From: a bacterium | Lineage (GTDB): Bacteria; DYJV01; JALVYZ01 | Reading direction: 5' to 3' | Assembly (NCBI GenBank): GCA_027037705.1 | Contig: JALVYZ010000193.1 | Span: 1 to 12,640, forward strand | DNA length: 12,640 nucleotides | Shown: positions 1 to 7,782 of the stretch, piece after piece | Position numbering within the stretch: the first letter of the stretch is position 1 | How the letters are laid out: every line of letters begins with the position of its first letter | Made by a program: the position numbers and the translations under genes | The notes under the pieces: model-generated | What the model was told of the DNA's origin: nothing | The model's input: the letters and a program-made list of their open reading frames with translations, nothing else | The model's database searches: none

Positions 1-1663
1 TTTGAATATCTCTTATAGGTATTTGTTCTCTCAATAAGTTCTGTAAGACTTTCTGAATTTTTCCAACAGAAAGAATGTTAGGAACAAGTTCTTCCACTAA
101 TTTAGGATAATGTTTTTTAGCTGCATCTAAAATGTTTTGGACTTCCTGTCTTGATAGAATTTCATGAGCATAATCTTTTATTACTTCAGTTAAGTGTGTT
201 GCAATAACAGTAGGAATATCTACTACAGTGTAACCTGCTATTTGAGCTTTTTCCTTTTCATCTTCTTTGATCCAAATAGCAGGCAAGCCAAATGCTGGTT
301 CTATTGTTTTAATTCCTTTGATTTCTTCTTCCACAGTACCAGGATTCATAGCTAAATAATAACCTATCATAACTTCTGCTTTTGCAACTACATTTCCTTT
401 TATTAAGATAGCGTATTCATTAGGTTTTAATTGTAAATTATCTCTAATATGAATTGGAGGAATCACAAAACCCATTTCAAGAGCAAATTGTCTTCTTAAA
501 GATTTAATTCTATCTAATAATTCTCCATCCTGTTTTTTATCAACTAATGGTATTAAACCATAACCCACTTCAAATTCAATTAAATCAAGAGGCGGCAAAC
601 TTTCTGCAGTTTCAGCTGGAGTTTCTTTTTTTGCTTTTTCTTTTTCCTCAATTTCTTTTTCAATTTCTTTTTTTGTTTTAATTTTATCAGAATAGTATGC
701 TCCAATAGCTGTTAATAAAGCAATCCCCATAAAAGGAATTTTAGGTAATCCAGGAACTAATGAAAATATTGTTAGAGCAATTGCAGCTATACTTAATGCT
801 TTTGGATAATTAATAATTTGAGAACTAATTTCTTCTCCTAAATTCATAGTAGAAGCAGAACGAGATACTAAAATACCAGTGGATGTGGAGATTATAATAG
901 CTGGAATCTGAGAAACTAATCCATCACCTATTGTTAAAATTGTATAAGTTTTTAAAGATTCCATCAATGGCATGCCTTTTAAAGCACCAATTGTAAAACC
1001 TCCAATTATATTTATAAGAGTAATTATTAATCCAGCTTTAGCATCATTTGATACAAACTTTGCAGCTCCATCCATTGCTCCAAAAAAATCAGCTTCTCTT
1101 CTTATTTTTTCTCTTCTTTCTCTTGCTTCATCTTCTGTGATTAATCCTGCGTTTAAATCAGCATCAATACTCATCTGTTTTCCTGGCATTGCATCAAGAG
1201 TGAATCTTGCAGCAACTTCTGCAATTCTATTTGCACCAGCTGTAATAACTTTTATATTGATTATTACTAACAATGAAAATATCACTGCTCCAACTACATA
1301 ATTTCCACCTACTACAAATTCACCAAATGCTTGAATAACTTTTCCTGCAACAGCAGTTCCTTCAGTTCCATGAAGTAAAATTAATCTTGTTGAAGCAATG
1401 TTTAAAGACAATCTAAAAAGTGTTGTAATTAACAATAATGACGGGAAAACACTAAAATCAAGAGTTTCAGGAGTATACATTGTAATTAATAGAATTAAAA
1501 TTGCAAATGTTATATTAAAAGAAAGAGAAAAATCAAGAAATATTGGTGGCAGAGGGATCATCATTAATGCCAATGCCATTAATACTCCTAATGAGAGGAC
1601 AACATCTTTTTTCATTAGCATTTCTTTAAAATCAAATTTTTGTAATGTTCCAACTTGAGCCAT
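1..1663 (-). CDS. flhA: FlhA, flagellar type III export gate protein (partial, C-terminus outside window)
   Basis: FlhA is the large inner-membrane subunit of the flagellar type III export gate; it forms a ring and passes substrates on through its cytoplasmic domain. I translated 554 codons from the ATG at 1663 without a stop; the family is about 690 residues, so roughly the last fifth lies beyond position 1. Visible parts are an N-terminal block of hydrophobic segments (about residues 20-320), the FHIPEP-family signature around LDAMPGKQMSIDADLNAG (156-173), a charged Lys/Glu linker (about 327-350) and the start of the cytoplasmic domain, ending in the conserved LLREQIPIRD. The start is supported by an AAAGGG ribosome-binding site just upstream. 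It lies 54 bases downstream of flhB on the same strand, so the two are probably cotranscribed. Two tandem 12-base repeats (648-671) encode the KEIE-KEIE part of the linker. The assignment is secure. Confidence 0.97.
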   Translation of the reverse strand, partial: MAQVGTLQKFDFKEMLMKKDVVLSLGVLMALALMMIPLPPIFLDFSLSFNITFAILILLITMYTPETLDFSVFPSLLLITTLFRLSLNIASTRLILLHGTEGTAVAGKVIQAFGEFVVGGNYVVGAVIFSLLVIINIKVITAGANRIAEVAARFTLDAMPGKQMSIDADLNAGLITEDEARERREKIRREADFFGAMDGAAKFVSNDAKAGLIITLINIIGGFTIGALKGMPLMESLKTYTILTIGDGLVSQIPAIIISTSTGILVSRSASTMNLGEEISSQIINYPKALSIAAIALTIFSLVPGLPKIPFMGIALLTAIGAYYSDKIKTKKEIEKEIEEKEKAKKETPAETAESLPPLDLIEFEVGYGLIPLVDKKQDGELLDRIKSLRRQFALEMGFVIPPIHIRDNLQLKPNEYAILIKGNVVAKAEVMIGYYLAMNPGTVEEEIKGIKTIEPAFGLPAIWIKEDEKEKAQIAGYTVVDIPTVIATHLTEVIKDYAHEILSRQEVQNILDAAKKHYPKLVEELVPNILSVGKIQKVLQNLLREQIPIRDIQ

Positions 1664-1717
1664 ACTTAACTTACCCTTTCAATTTTAAATTTAATTTATG
1701 CAAAATAAATACCAGAT

Positions 1718-2779
1718 TTAAATCACTCCTTTTAATTTATAAACATAAGCTAATACTTCTGCAACAGCTTTATATAAATTTTCTGGAATAAAATCACCTA
1801 ATTCTACTATTTTAAATAGTGTCTGTGCTAATGGTTTATTTTCCACAATAGGAATATTATTTTCTCTTGCAATTTCTTTAATTCTTTCTGCTATTATACC
1901 TGCACCTTTAGCTATAACCTTGGGCGCAATCATAGTAAGCTTGTCATATTGTAATGCTATTGCGAGATGTGTAGGATTTGTTATTACTACATCAGCTTTT
2001 GGAACTTCTTGCATCATTCTTCTTCTGGCAATTTCTAATTGTTTACTCCTTATTTTCTTTTTAACTTCAGGATCTCCTTCAGATTGTCTCATTTCATCTT
2101 TAATTTCTTCTTTTGTCATTTTTAAATTTTCTTCATATTCAAACTTTTGATATACAAAATCTATTATTCCTAAAGGAATGAGAAATAAGAAAAAAATTTT
2201 TAAAAATATTTTGAAGGTTGTATTAGAAATATATGAAAGAGAATTATAAGGAGATTTATCCATTAAAAGTATAATAGAATAAATATCATCTTTTATTGTA
2301 AAATATAAGATTAAAGCAATTATTATTATTTTTAGTAATGATTTTAATAAATTAATTAATAATTCTTTAGAAAAGAATCGTGTAAAACCTTTAATTGGAT
2401 CTATTTTGGATAATTTTGGTTGTATAGGCTTCCATGTCAAAAACCAGCCAACTTGAAAAATATTAATGAAGAATCCTATGAAAGCTGTAATTAATAACCA
2501 TGGAGATATTACAAATAAGAATTTTTTCATGGTCATTTGTAAAAGAAAGTTAGTATTTGTAGGATTTAAATTAATAAGTAACCAGTTTGAAAAAAAATCT
2601 TGTAAAATGTCAAAAAGGTGACGATAGGTAAATTTACCAAATATTATCATATTTATAATTATTGCCAGAAATATACCTGTATTATTTAATTCAATACTTC
2701 TTGCAACCTGCCCTTCTTCTCTCGCCTTTTTCCTTCTTTTCGGCGTTGCTGGTTCAGTACGTCTTGGATCTTTAGCCAT
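1718..2779 (-). CDS. flhB: FlhB, flagellar export switch protein
   Basis: FlhB is the membrane export-gate component that switches flagellar secretion from rod/hook to filament substrates after cleaving itself. The 353-residue protein has the typical basic N-terminus (TEPATPKRRKKAREEGQ, about residues 8-24), four hydrophobic segments (about 35-50, 85-112, 145-170, 188-212), and a cytoplasmic domain with the autocleavage motif NPTH at residues 268-271, almost exactly where Salmonella FlhB has it (N269-P270). Length and ends match the family. It is the first gene of the visible flhB-flhA pair and is divergent from sufC. The ATG has only a weak purine-rich stretch upstream, and a sigma54-like motif sits unusually close to it (see separate entry). 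No fliP/fliQ/fliR genes are visible upstream, so the usual export-gate cluster is split here. Confidence 0.97.
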   Translation of the reverse strand: MAKDPRRTEPATPKRRKKAREEGQVARSIELNNTGIFLAIIINMIIFGKFTYRHLFDILQDFFSNWLLINLNPTNTNFLLQMTMKKFLFVISPWLLITAFIGFFINIFQVGWFLTWKPIQPKLSKIDPIKGFTRFFSKELLINLLKSLLKIIIIALILYFTIKDDIYSIILLMDKSPYNSLSYISNTTFKIFLKIFFLFLIPLGIIDFVYQKFEYEENLKMTKEEIKDEMRQSEGDPEVKKKIRSKQLEIARRRMMQEVPKADVVITNPTHLAIALQYDKLTMIAPKVIAKGAGIIAERIKEIARENNIPIVENKPLAQTLFKIVELGDFIPENLYKAVAEVLAYVYKLKGVI

Positions 2780-2790
2780 GCTTTTTAATT

Positions 2791-2806
2791 AACAATATAT
2801 GTGCCA
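2791..2806 (-). promoter_or_regulatory. Possible sigma54 (-24/-12) promoter for flhB-flhA
   Basis: Read on the minus strand, TGGCAC is followed by five bases and then TTGTT, against the RpoN consensus TGGCACG-N4-TTGCW. The -24 element is perfect; the -12 element has T in place of C. Flagellar genes in many diderm bacteria use sigma54, which makes the match plausible. Against it, the implied transcription start falls about one base before the flhB ATG, which would make the mRNA essentially leaderless, and AT-rich DNA gives chance matches. Confidence 0.3.
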
Positions 2807-2849
2807 TTTAAACAATAATAAATATTAATACTATTTAACAATGTTTTTA

Positions 2850-2878
2850 TTGACTAAAATCAAAAACAATATTATATT
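2850..2878 (+). promoter_or_regulatory. Sigma70-type promoter for the sufC-sufB-aat operon
   Basis: TTGACT (2850-2855), a 17-base spacer, then TATATT (2873-2878): each hexamer matches consensus at five of six positions with ideal spacing. It ends 31 bases before the sufC ATG, leaving room for a short leader containing the GGAGG site. The -35 and the next five bases (TTGACTAAAAT) are identical to those of the argB promoter in this window. No Fe-S regulator box (IscR/SufR) was recognised. Confidence 0.65.
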
Positions 2879-2899
2879 TAAGAAAGTTTTATTCAATCT

Positions 2900-2904
2900 G
2901 GAGG
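2900..2904 (+). promoter_or_regulatory. Ribosome-binding site fixing the sufC start
   Basis: GGAGG lies five bases before the ATG at 2910. It decides between that start and an in-frame ATG at 2841, which would add 23 residues with no family similarity, has no Shine-Dalgarno sequence, and lies upstream of the predicted promoter. Confidence 0.8.
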
Positions 2905-2909
2905 TAAAT

Positions 2910-3641
2910 ATGTTAGTAATTGAAAATTTACATGTAGAAGTTGAGGGAAAAGAAGTACTGCATGGGATAAACATGAGTATTTTAAAAGGAGAAACTCATG
3001 TAATTTTTGGAAAAAATGGAAGTGGGAAAACTACTCTTTTATTGACTCTTATGGGATTTGAAAAATATAAAGTAACTCAAGGCAAAATATATTTTAAAGG
3101 AAAAGATATTACCAATGTCCCAATGTATGAAAGAGCAAGAATGGGTATGGGGATGGCTTTTCAGAGGCCACCTGCTATAAAAGGCCTAAAAACAAAAGAT
3201 ATTTTGAAAAAAATAAAAAACGTTGATTTTTCAGTTGAAGATATTGCTAAAAAGGCTAATTTTGAAAATTTTTTAGACAGAGATCTAAATTGGGGGTTTT
3301 CAGGTGGAGAATTAAAAAGGTCAGAGATGGCACAATTGCTTGCTCAAAATCCTGATTTCATTATGCTTGATGAACCAGAATCTGGGGTAGATGTTGAAAA
3401 TATAAAACTTATTGGAAAAATTGCAGCAATATTATTGGAAAAACATAAAAGATTAAAAGAAGGTAGAAATAAATCTGGACTAATTATTACTCATACAGGA
3501 TTAATTTTAGATTATATAGATGCTGATAAAGGACATGTATTATTAGATGGATACCTTGTTTGCACAGGAAATCCAAGAGAAATGTTTAAATTAATACAAG
3601 AAGAAGGATATGAGAGGTGTATAAAATGTATGATGAATTAA
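2910..3641 (+). CDS. sufC: SufC-type Fe-S cluster assembly ATPase
   Basis: SufC is the soluble ABC-type ATPase that binds SufB and drives conformational changes needed for Fe-S cluster assembly on the scaffold. The 243-residue product carries Walker A GKNGSGKT (34-41), the Q-loop in FQRPP (84-88), the signature FSGGE (130-134), Walker B with the SufC-typical MLDEPESGVDVE (152-163) and the H-loop histidine in ITHTG (H195). There are no membrane segments and no transporter gene nearby; the next gene is the SufB scaffold, which separates this from transport ABC proteins. It is the first gene of the sufC-sufB-aat run and overlaps sufB by 16 bases, which suggests translational coupling. Length and start match the family. 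It resembles the compact SufC of two-gene (SufCB-only) systems, since no sufD, sufS, sufU or sufE is present alongside. Confidence 0.95.
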   Translation: MLVIENLHVEVEGKEVLHGINMSILKGETHVIFGKNGSGKTTLLLTLMGFEKYKVTQGKIYFKGKDITNVPMYERARMGMGMAFQRPPAIKGLKTKDILKKIKNVDFSVEDIAKKANFENFLDRDLNWGFSGGELKRSEMAQLLAQNPDFIMLDEPESGVDVENIKLIGKIAAILLEKHKRLKEGRNKSGLIITHTGLILDYIDADKGHVLLDGYLVCTGNPREMFKLIQEEGYERCIKCMMN

Positions 3642-4846
3642 AAAAGAAAGCTGAAGAGGCACTAAATAAAAAGCCATCAATAGGTGAAGATATAGATTTA
3701 AATGCTTTTAGACATGATGCTCCTGAATATGAATATGACCCTAATTTGACTAAAGTATTAGATGAAAAAGAAAAAGAAAATTTAGAAAGTATTGGAATTG
3801 ATGTAAAAAGAGAAACGAGAGCTGGTTCTTTTATACAAACAGATCATTCTGTTGTCCAATGCAATGTTAAGCAAGAAGGTATTGAAATATTACCAATGAA
3901 AGAAGCAATGAAAAAATATGAATGGTTAAAGGATTACTGGTGGAAAGCTGTAAGTGTTGATACAGATAAATTTACTGCTGAAGCTGAACTTCACTTTGAT
4001 AATGGTTATTTTATTAGAGCAAAAAAGGGTGTAAAAACAAAATTTCCTCTTCAAACATGCTTATATATTTCAACTGACAATCTTGTGCAACATGTTCATA
4101 ATATTATAATTGCTGAAGAAGGTGCTCAACTTGATATTATATCTGGATGTGCTACCTCTCATAAAGTAAATTCTGCTCTACATGTTGGAATTAGTGAATT
4201 TTATATAAAAAAAGGTGGCAAAATTACATTTACAATGATTCATAGATGGGGAGAAAATATAGCTGTTAGACCAAGAAGTGGCACCATAGTAGAAGATGAT
4301 GGGGTTTTTATATCAAATTACATATCTTTTGAAAAAGCCAAATCATTACAGATGAATCCTATTACATATTTAAATGGCAAAAATGCAACAGCAATATTCT
4401 CATCAATAGTTTTTGCTCCAGAAGGCTCAAATATTGACCTTGGCTCAAGAATTATTTTAAATGGTGAAAAATCAAAAGCAGAAATAATTTCAAGAACCGT
4501 TTCAAATGGTGGGAATGTAATTGCAAGAGGACAGCTTGTTGGGAAAGCACCAGAGATTAAAGCACATCTTGAATGTAATGGTTTAATGTTAAAAGATAAA
4601 GGATATATTAACGCAATTCCAATTTTAGAGGCTCATCATAATAATGTTGATATGAGTCATGAAGCTGCAGTTGGGAAAATTGCACAGGAAGAAATTGAAT
4701 ATCTAATGGCAAGAGGTTTAACAGAAGAAGAAGCAACTTCAATTATTGTTAGAGGATTTTTGAATGTAAAAATTGAAGGATTACCTAAAAAATTAGAGAG
4801 TCAAATTGAAAATTCATTAAATGAATTACAAGATAAATTTTTCTAA
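3626..4846 (+). CDS. sufB: SufB-like Fe-S cluster scaffold
   Basis: SufB/SufD-family scaffold on which Fe-S clusters are assembled in complex with SufC. I choose the ATG at 3626 (406 residues), 8 bases after GAGAGG; a GTG at 3617 in the same frame would merge with that ribosome-binding site. The C-terminal core is diagnostic: HLECNGLML (314-322) places C317 at the position of the essential E. coli SufB Cys405 (alignment from memory), and DMSHEA (342-347) supplies the conserved His-Glu. The C-terminal segment LMARGLTEEEATSIIVRGFL (360-379) is the family helix. The protein is shorter than E. coli SufB (about 495), lacking much of the N-terminal region, as in archaeal and deep-branching two-gene systems. 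Retention of Cys and His-Glu favours SufB over SufD. With no second SufB/D gene, the scaffold may be a SufB homodimer with two SufC. Confidence 0.92.
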   Translation: MYDELKKKAEEALNKKPSIGEDIDLNAFRHDAPEYEYDPNLTKVLDEKEKENLESIGIDVKRETRAGSFIQTDHSVVQCNVKQEGIEILPMKEAMKKYEWLKDYWWKAVSVDTDKFTAEAELHFDNGYFIRAKKGVKTKFPLQTCLYISTDNLVQHVHNIIIAEEGAQLDIISGCATSHKVNSALHVGISEFYIKKGGKITFTMIHRWGENIAVRPRSGTIVEDDGVFISNYISFEKAKSLQMNPITYLNGKNATAIFSSIVFAPEGSNIDLGSRIILNGEKSKAEIISRTVSNGGNVIARGQLVGKAPEIKAHLECNGLMLKDKGYINAIPILEAHHNNVDMSHEAAVGKIAQEEIEYLMARGLTEEEATSIIVRGFLNVKIEGLPKKLESQIENSLNELQDKFF

Positions 4847-4848
4847 AA

Positions 4849-5481
4849 ATGTTTAACTTTTCTATTTTCCCTGATCCTGAAACAGCAAATGAAGAAGGTT
4901 TAGTTGCTATTGGGGGAGATTTCTCCCCTATCACACTTCTTGAAGCATATTCACATGGAATTTTCCCTTGGTATGAAAATAATGGAATAATATTCTGGTA
5001 TAGTCCTGACCCAAGATTTATAATTTTTCGTGAAGATTTCAGAATTGGAAAAAGACTTTTACGGTATTATAAAAAACATCACTACAATATAACATTTAAT
5101 AAAGACTTTTATGCAGTAATGAAATATTGTCAAATGGTAAAAAGGAATGATGCAGGCACATGGATAACAGATGAAATGATCCAAGGATATTACGAACTTC
5201 ATAAATTAGGATATGCTATTTCAGTAGAAGTTTGGGATAATAAAAAGTTGGTTGGAGGCCTGTATGGTGTGAATATTGGAAGATACTTTTGTGGAGAATC
5301 TATGTTTTCTCTTGAGAAAAATGCCTCAAAATTTGCTTTTATTGAACTTGCAAAAAAACTATTCTTTGAATTAAATTATAGATTTATAGATTGTCAAATA
5401 TATTCTGAACATATGAACAGATTTGGTGGAATTAGCATTCCAAGAAAAGAATTTTTAAAACTTTTAAAAAGAGTTATTTAA
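4849..5481 (+). CDS. aat: Leucyl/phenylalanyl-tRNA--protein transferase
   Basis: Aat transfers Leu or Phe from aminoacyl-tRNA to N-terminal Arg/Lys of proteins, creating N-degrons read by ClpS for ClpAP degradation; it is cytoplasmic. The 210-residue product shows the family N-terminus FPDPETANEEGLVAIGGDFS (7-26), HGIFPWYE (36-43), WYSPDPR (50-56), FCGESMFS with E150 (147-154) and DCQIYSEHMNRFGG with Q183 (181-194); E150 and Q183 correspond to the catalytic pair known in E. coli Aat (E156/Q188). It begins 2 bases after the sufB stop and has no Shine-Dalgarno sequence, so its translation probably depends on ribosomes finishing sufB. Its 3' end overlaps convergent trmFO by 18 bases. It is slightly shorter than the E. 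coli protein (234) but within the family range. ClpS and ClpA are not in this window. Confidence 0.95.
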   Translation: MFNFSIFPDPETANEEGLVAIGGDFSPITLLEAYSHGIFPWYENNGIIFWYSPDPRFIIFREDFRIGKRLLRYYKKHHYNITFNKDFYAVMKYCQMVKRNDAGTWITDEMIQGYYELHKLGYAISVEVWDNKKLVGGLYGVNIGRYFCGESMFSLEKNASKFAFIELAKKLFFELNYRFIDCQIYSEHMNRFGGISIPRKEFLKLLKRVI

Positions 5482-6783
5482 TAGTTTATCTCTCCATTCT
5501 AAAAATTTATTAAATGAAAATTCTGCAATCTTTTCTTTTCTCAATCTTTTATTCTTAATTTTTTTAATATTTTCAGGATATGAAAAAAGACTAAAATTTA
5601 TATTTGAAGGTTGAAAATTCTTTCTTTTTTCTCTTAAAAAATTGTAAAGAGCACCAAAAGCAAAGGTCTTTTCAGGATAAGGGAATTTTTTTTCTATTAC
5701 TCTAAAATAGACAATCAGAGCAACTAATAACCCATGAGCAATAGATTCAATGTAACCTTCAACTCCTGATAACTGACCAGCAATAAATATATCTTTTTTA
5801 TTTTTTAAACTCATATCATCATTTAATACTTCAGGAGCGTTTAAATATATATTTTTATGCATAGAACCATATCTTAAAAATTTTGCATTTTTTAAAGCAG
5901 GTATTAGTCTAAAAACTCTCTCCTGTTCTTGTATTAACATTTTTGTTTGAAAACCAACAATATTGTAAGCAGTTCCTTCTTTATTTTCTTTTCTCAATTG
6001 TACAACAGCAAATGGTTGTTTACCTGTTTTTGGATCTATTAAACCAACTGGTTTCATTGGCCCAAAAGATAAAGTCATATCTCCTCTTTTAGCCATTTCT
6101 TCAATTGGCATACATCCTTCAAAATGAATCTCTTTTTCAAATTCCTTTAAAGGAAATGTTTTAGCATTTTTTAATTCTTTTACAAAGTTAAAATATTCTT
6201 CTTCTGATAAAGGACAGTTTATATAATCTTTATCATTAGAATATCTTGAGCCATAAAAAGCATTAGTCATATCAATTGATTCTGCATCAATAATTGGAGC
6301 AATTGCATCAAAAAAATAAAAATTTTCTTTACCTGTTATTTTGATTAAATCTTCTGCTAATGATTTTTCAGTAAGTGGGCCAGTGGCAATTATAGAAATG
6401 CCATTAAGTTCATTTAAATTTTTTATCTCTTTATGAATTATATTAATATTTGGATTTTGTTTTAAAATTTCTGTAATTTCTTCTGAAAATTTTTCTCTAT
6501 CAACTACAAGGGCATTTCCACCAGGTATAGAATATTTTATTGCAGTTTTAATTAATAATGAATCAAGTTCTAATAATTCCCTTTTTAAAATTCCCGCTGG
6601 ATGAGTCATGTTGTTTGACCTTAAAGAATTGCTACAAACAAGCTCTGCAAATTTTTCTGTTTTATGTGCAGGTGTAAACTTTTCTGGGCGCATTTCAAAT
6701 AAATTAATTTTAATTCCTCTTTTTGCAAGTTGATATGCAGCTTCACTTCCTGCAAGTCCAGCACCAATAATATTAATAATCAT
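5464..6783 (-). CDS. trmFO: TrmFO, folate/FAD-dependent tRNA m5U54 methyltransferase
   Basis: TrmFO makes 5-methyluridine at position 54 of the tRNA T-loop using 5,10-methylenetetrahydrofolate and FADH2. The ATG at 6783 gives 439 residues beginning MIINIIGAGLAGSEAAY, the expected start with the GxGxxG FAD motif (7-12). Cysteines in ELVCSNSLRS (C50) and FEGCMPIEEM (C224) match the catalytic pair known from B. subtilis (C53/C226). FIAGQLSGVEGYIESIAHG (333-351) is the family C-terminal flavin-binding segment. A longer frame from a TTG at 6819 adds 12 unlike residues and is rejected. There is no convincing Shine-Dalgarno sequence before the ATG; a perfect TTGACA lies on this strand at 6814-6819 but with a poor -10. 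It is divergent from argB and overlaps aat at its 3' end. No topA or xerC, its frequent Firmicutes neighbours, is nearby. Confidence 0.96.
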   Translation of the reverse strand: MIINIIGAGLAGSEAAYQLAKRGIKINLFEMRPEKFTPAHKTEKFAELVCSNSLRSNNMTHPAGILKRELLELDSLLIKTAIKYSIPGGNALVVDREKFSEEITEILKQNPNINIIHKEIKNLNELNGISIIATGPLTEKSLAEDLIKITGKENFYFFDAIAPIIDAESIDMTNAFYGSRYSNDKDYINCPLSEEEYFNFVKELKNAKTFPLKEFEKEIHFEGCMPIEEMAKRGDMTLSFGPMKPVGLIDPKTGKQPFAVVQLRKENKEGTAYNIVGFQTKMLIQEQERVFRLIPALKNAKFLRYGSMHKNIYLNAPEVLNDDMSLKNKKDIFIAGQLSGVEGYIESIAHGLLVALIVYFRVIEKKFPYPEKTFAFGALYNFLREKRKNFQPSNINFSLFSYPENIKKIKNKRLRKEKIAEFSFNKFLEWRDKLLNNSF

Positions 6784-6832
6784 GGAGTTTGAGTTAAATT
6801 GTTTTAAATTAAATGTCAATTAAAATTTATTC

Positions 6833-6861
6833 TTGACTAAAATAATGTTATTATGCATAAT
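6833..6861 (+). promoter_or_regulatory. Sigma70-type promoter for argB
   Basis: TTGACT (6833-6838), a 17-base spacer, then CATAAT (6856-6861); each hexamer is one mismatch from consensus. It ends 25 bases before the argB ATG. It shares TTGACTAAAAT with the sufC promoter. The -10 element lies inside a perfect palindrome (see next entry). Confidence 0.65.
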
Positions 6862-6862
6862 A
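6849..6862. promoter_or_regulatory. Palindrome over the argB -10: candidate operator
   Basis: TATTATGCATAATA is a perfect 14-base inverted repeat centred between 6855 and 6856 and covers the whole -10 hexamer of the argB promoter. A dimeric repressor bound here would block RNA polymerase. ArgR boxes in other bacteria are AT-rich imperfect palindromes of similar size, so ArgR is a reasonable guess, but no ArgR gene is visible and the match to the E. coli ARG box is loose. In AT-rich DNA such palindromes also arise by chance. Confidence 0.35.
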
Positions 6863-6883
6863 TATGACCAATTTTTGGGGTAA

Positions 6884-7768
<885 letters not shown>

Positions 7769-7782
7769 TTAAGGAGCACAAA

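Noticed and set aside
648-671. Two tandem 12-base repeats as a regulatory element
   Set aside because: They are in frame inside the flhA linker and simply encode repeated Lys-Glu-Ile-Glu.
972-1301. Plus-strand open frame of 109 codons
   Set aside because: It lies wholly inside flhA on the opposite strand; the product has no family features and no ribosome-binding site.
1398-1658. Plus-strand open frame of 86 codons
   Set aside because: Antisense shadow of the start of flhA, with low-complexity composition.
1920-2150. Plus-strand open frame of 76 codons
   Set aside because: Antisense shadow of the FlhB cytoplasmic domain.
2841-2909. N-terminal extension of SufC from an upstream ATG
   Set aside because: The added 23 residues match nothing in SufC, overlap the predicted promoter, and a strong GGAGG precedes the later ATG.
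6784-6819. Twelve-residue N-terminal extension of TrmFO from TTG
   Set aside because: TrmFO proteins begin just before the FAD motif; the extension has no ribosome-binding site and overlaps a -35-like hexamer.
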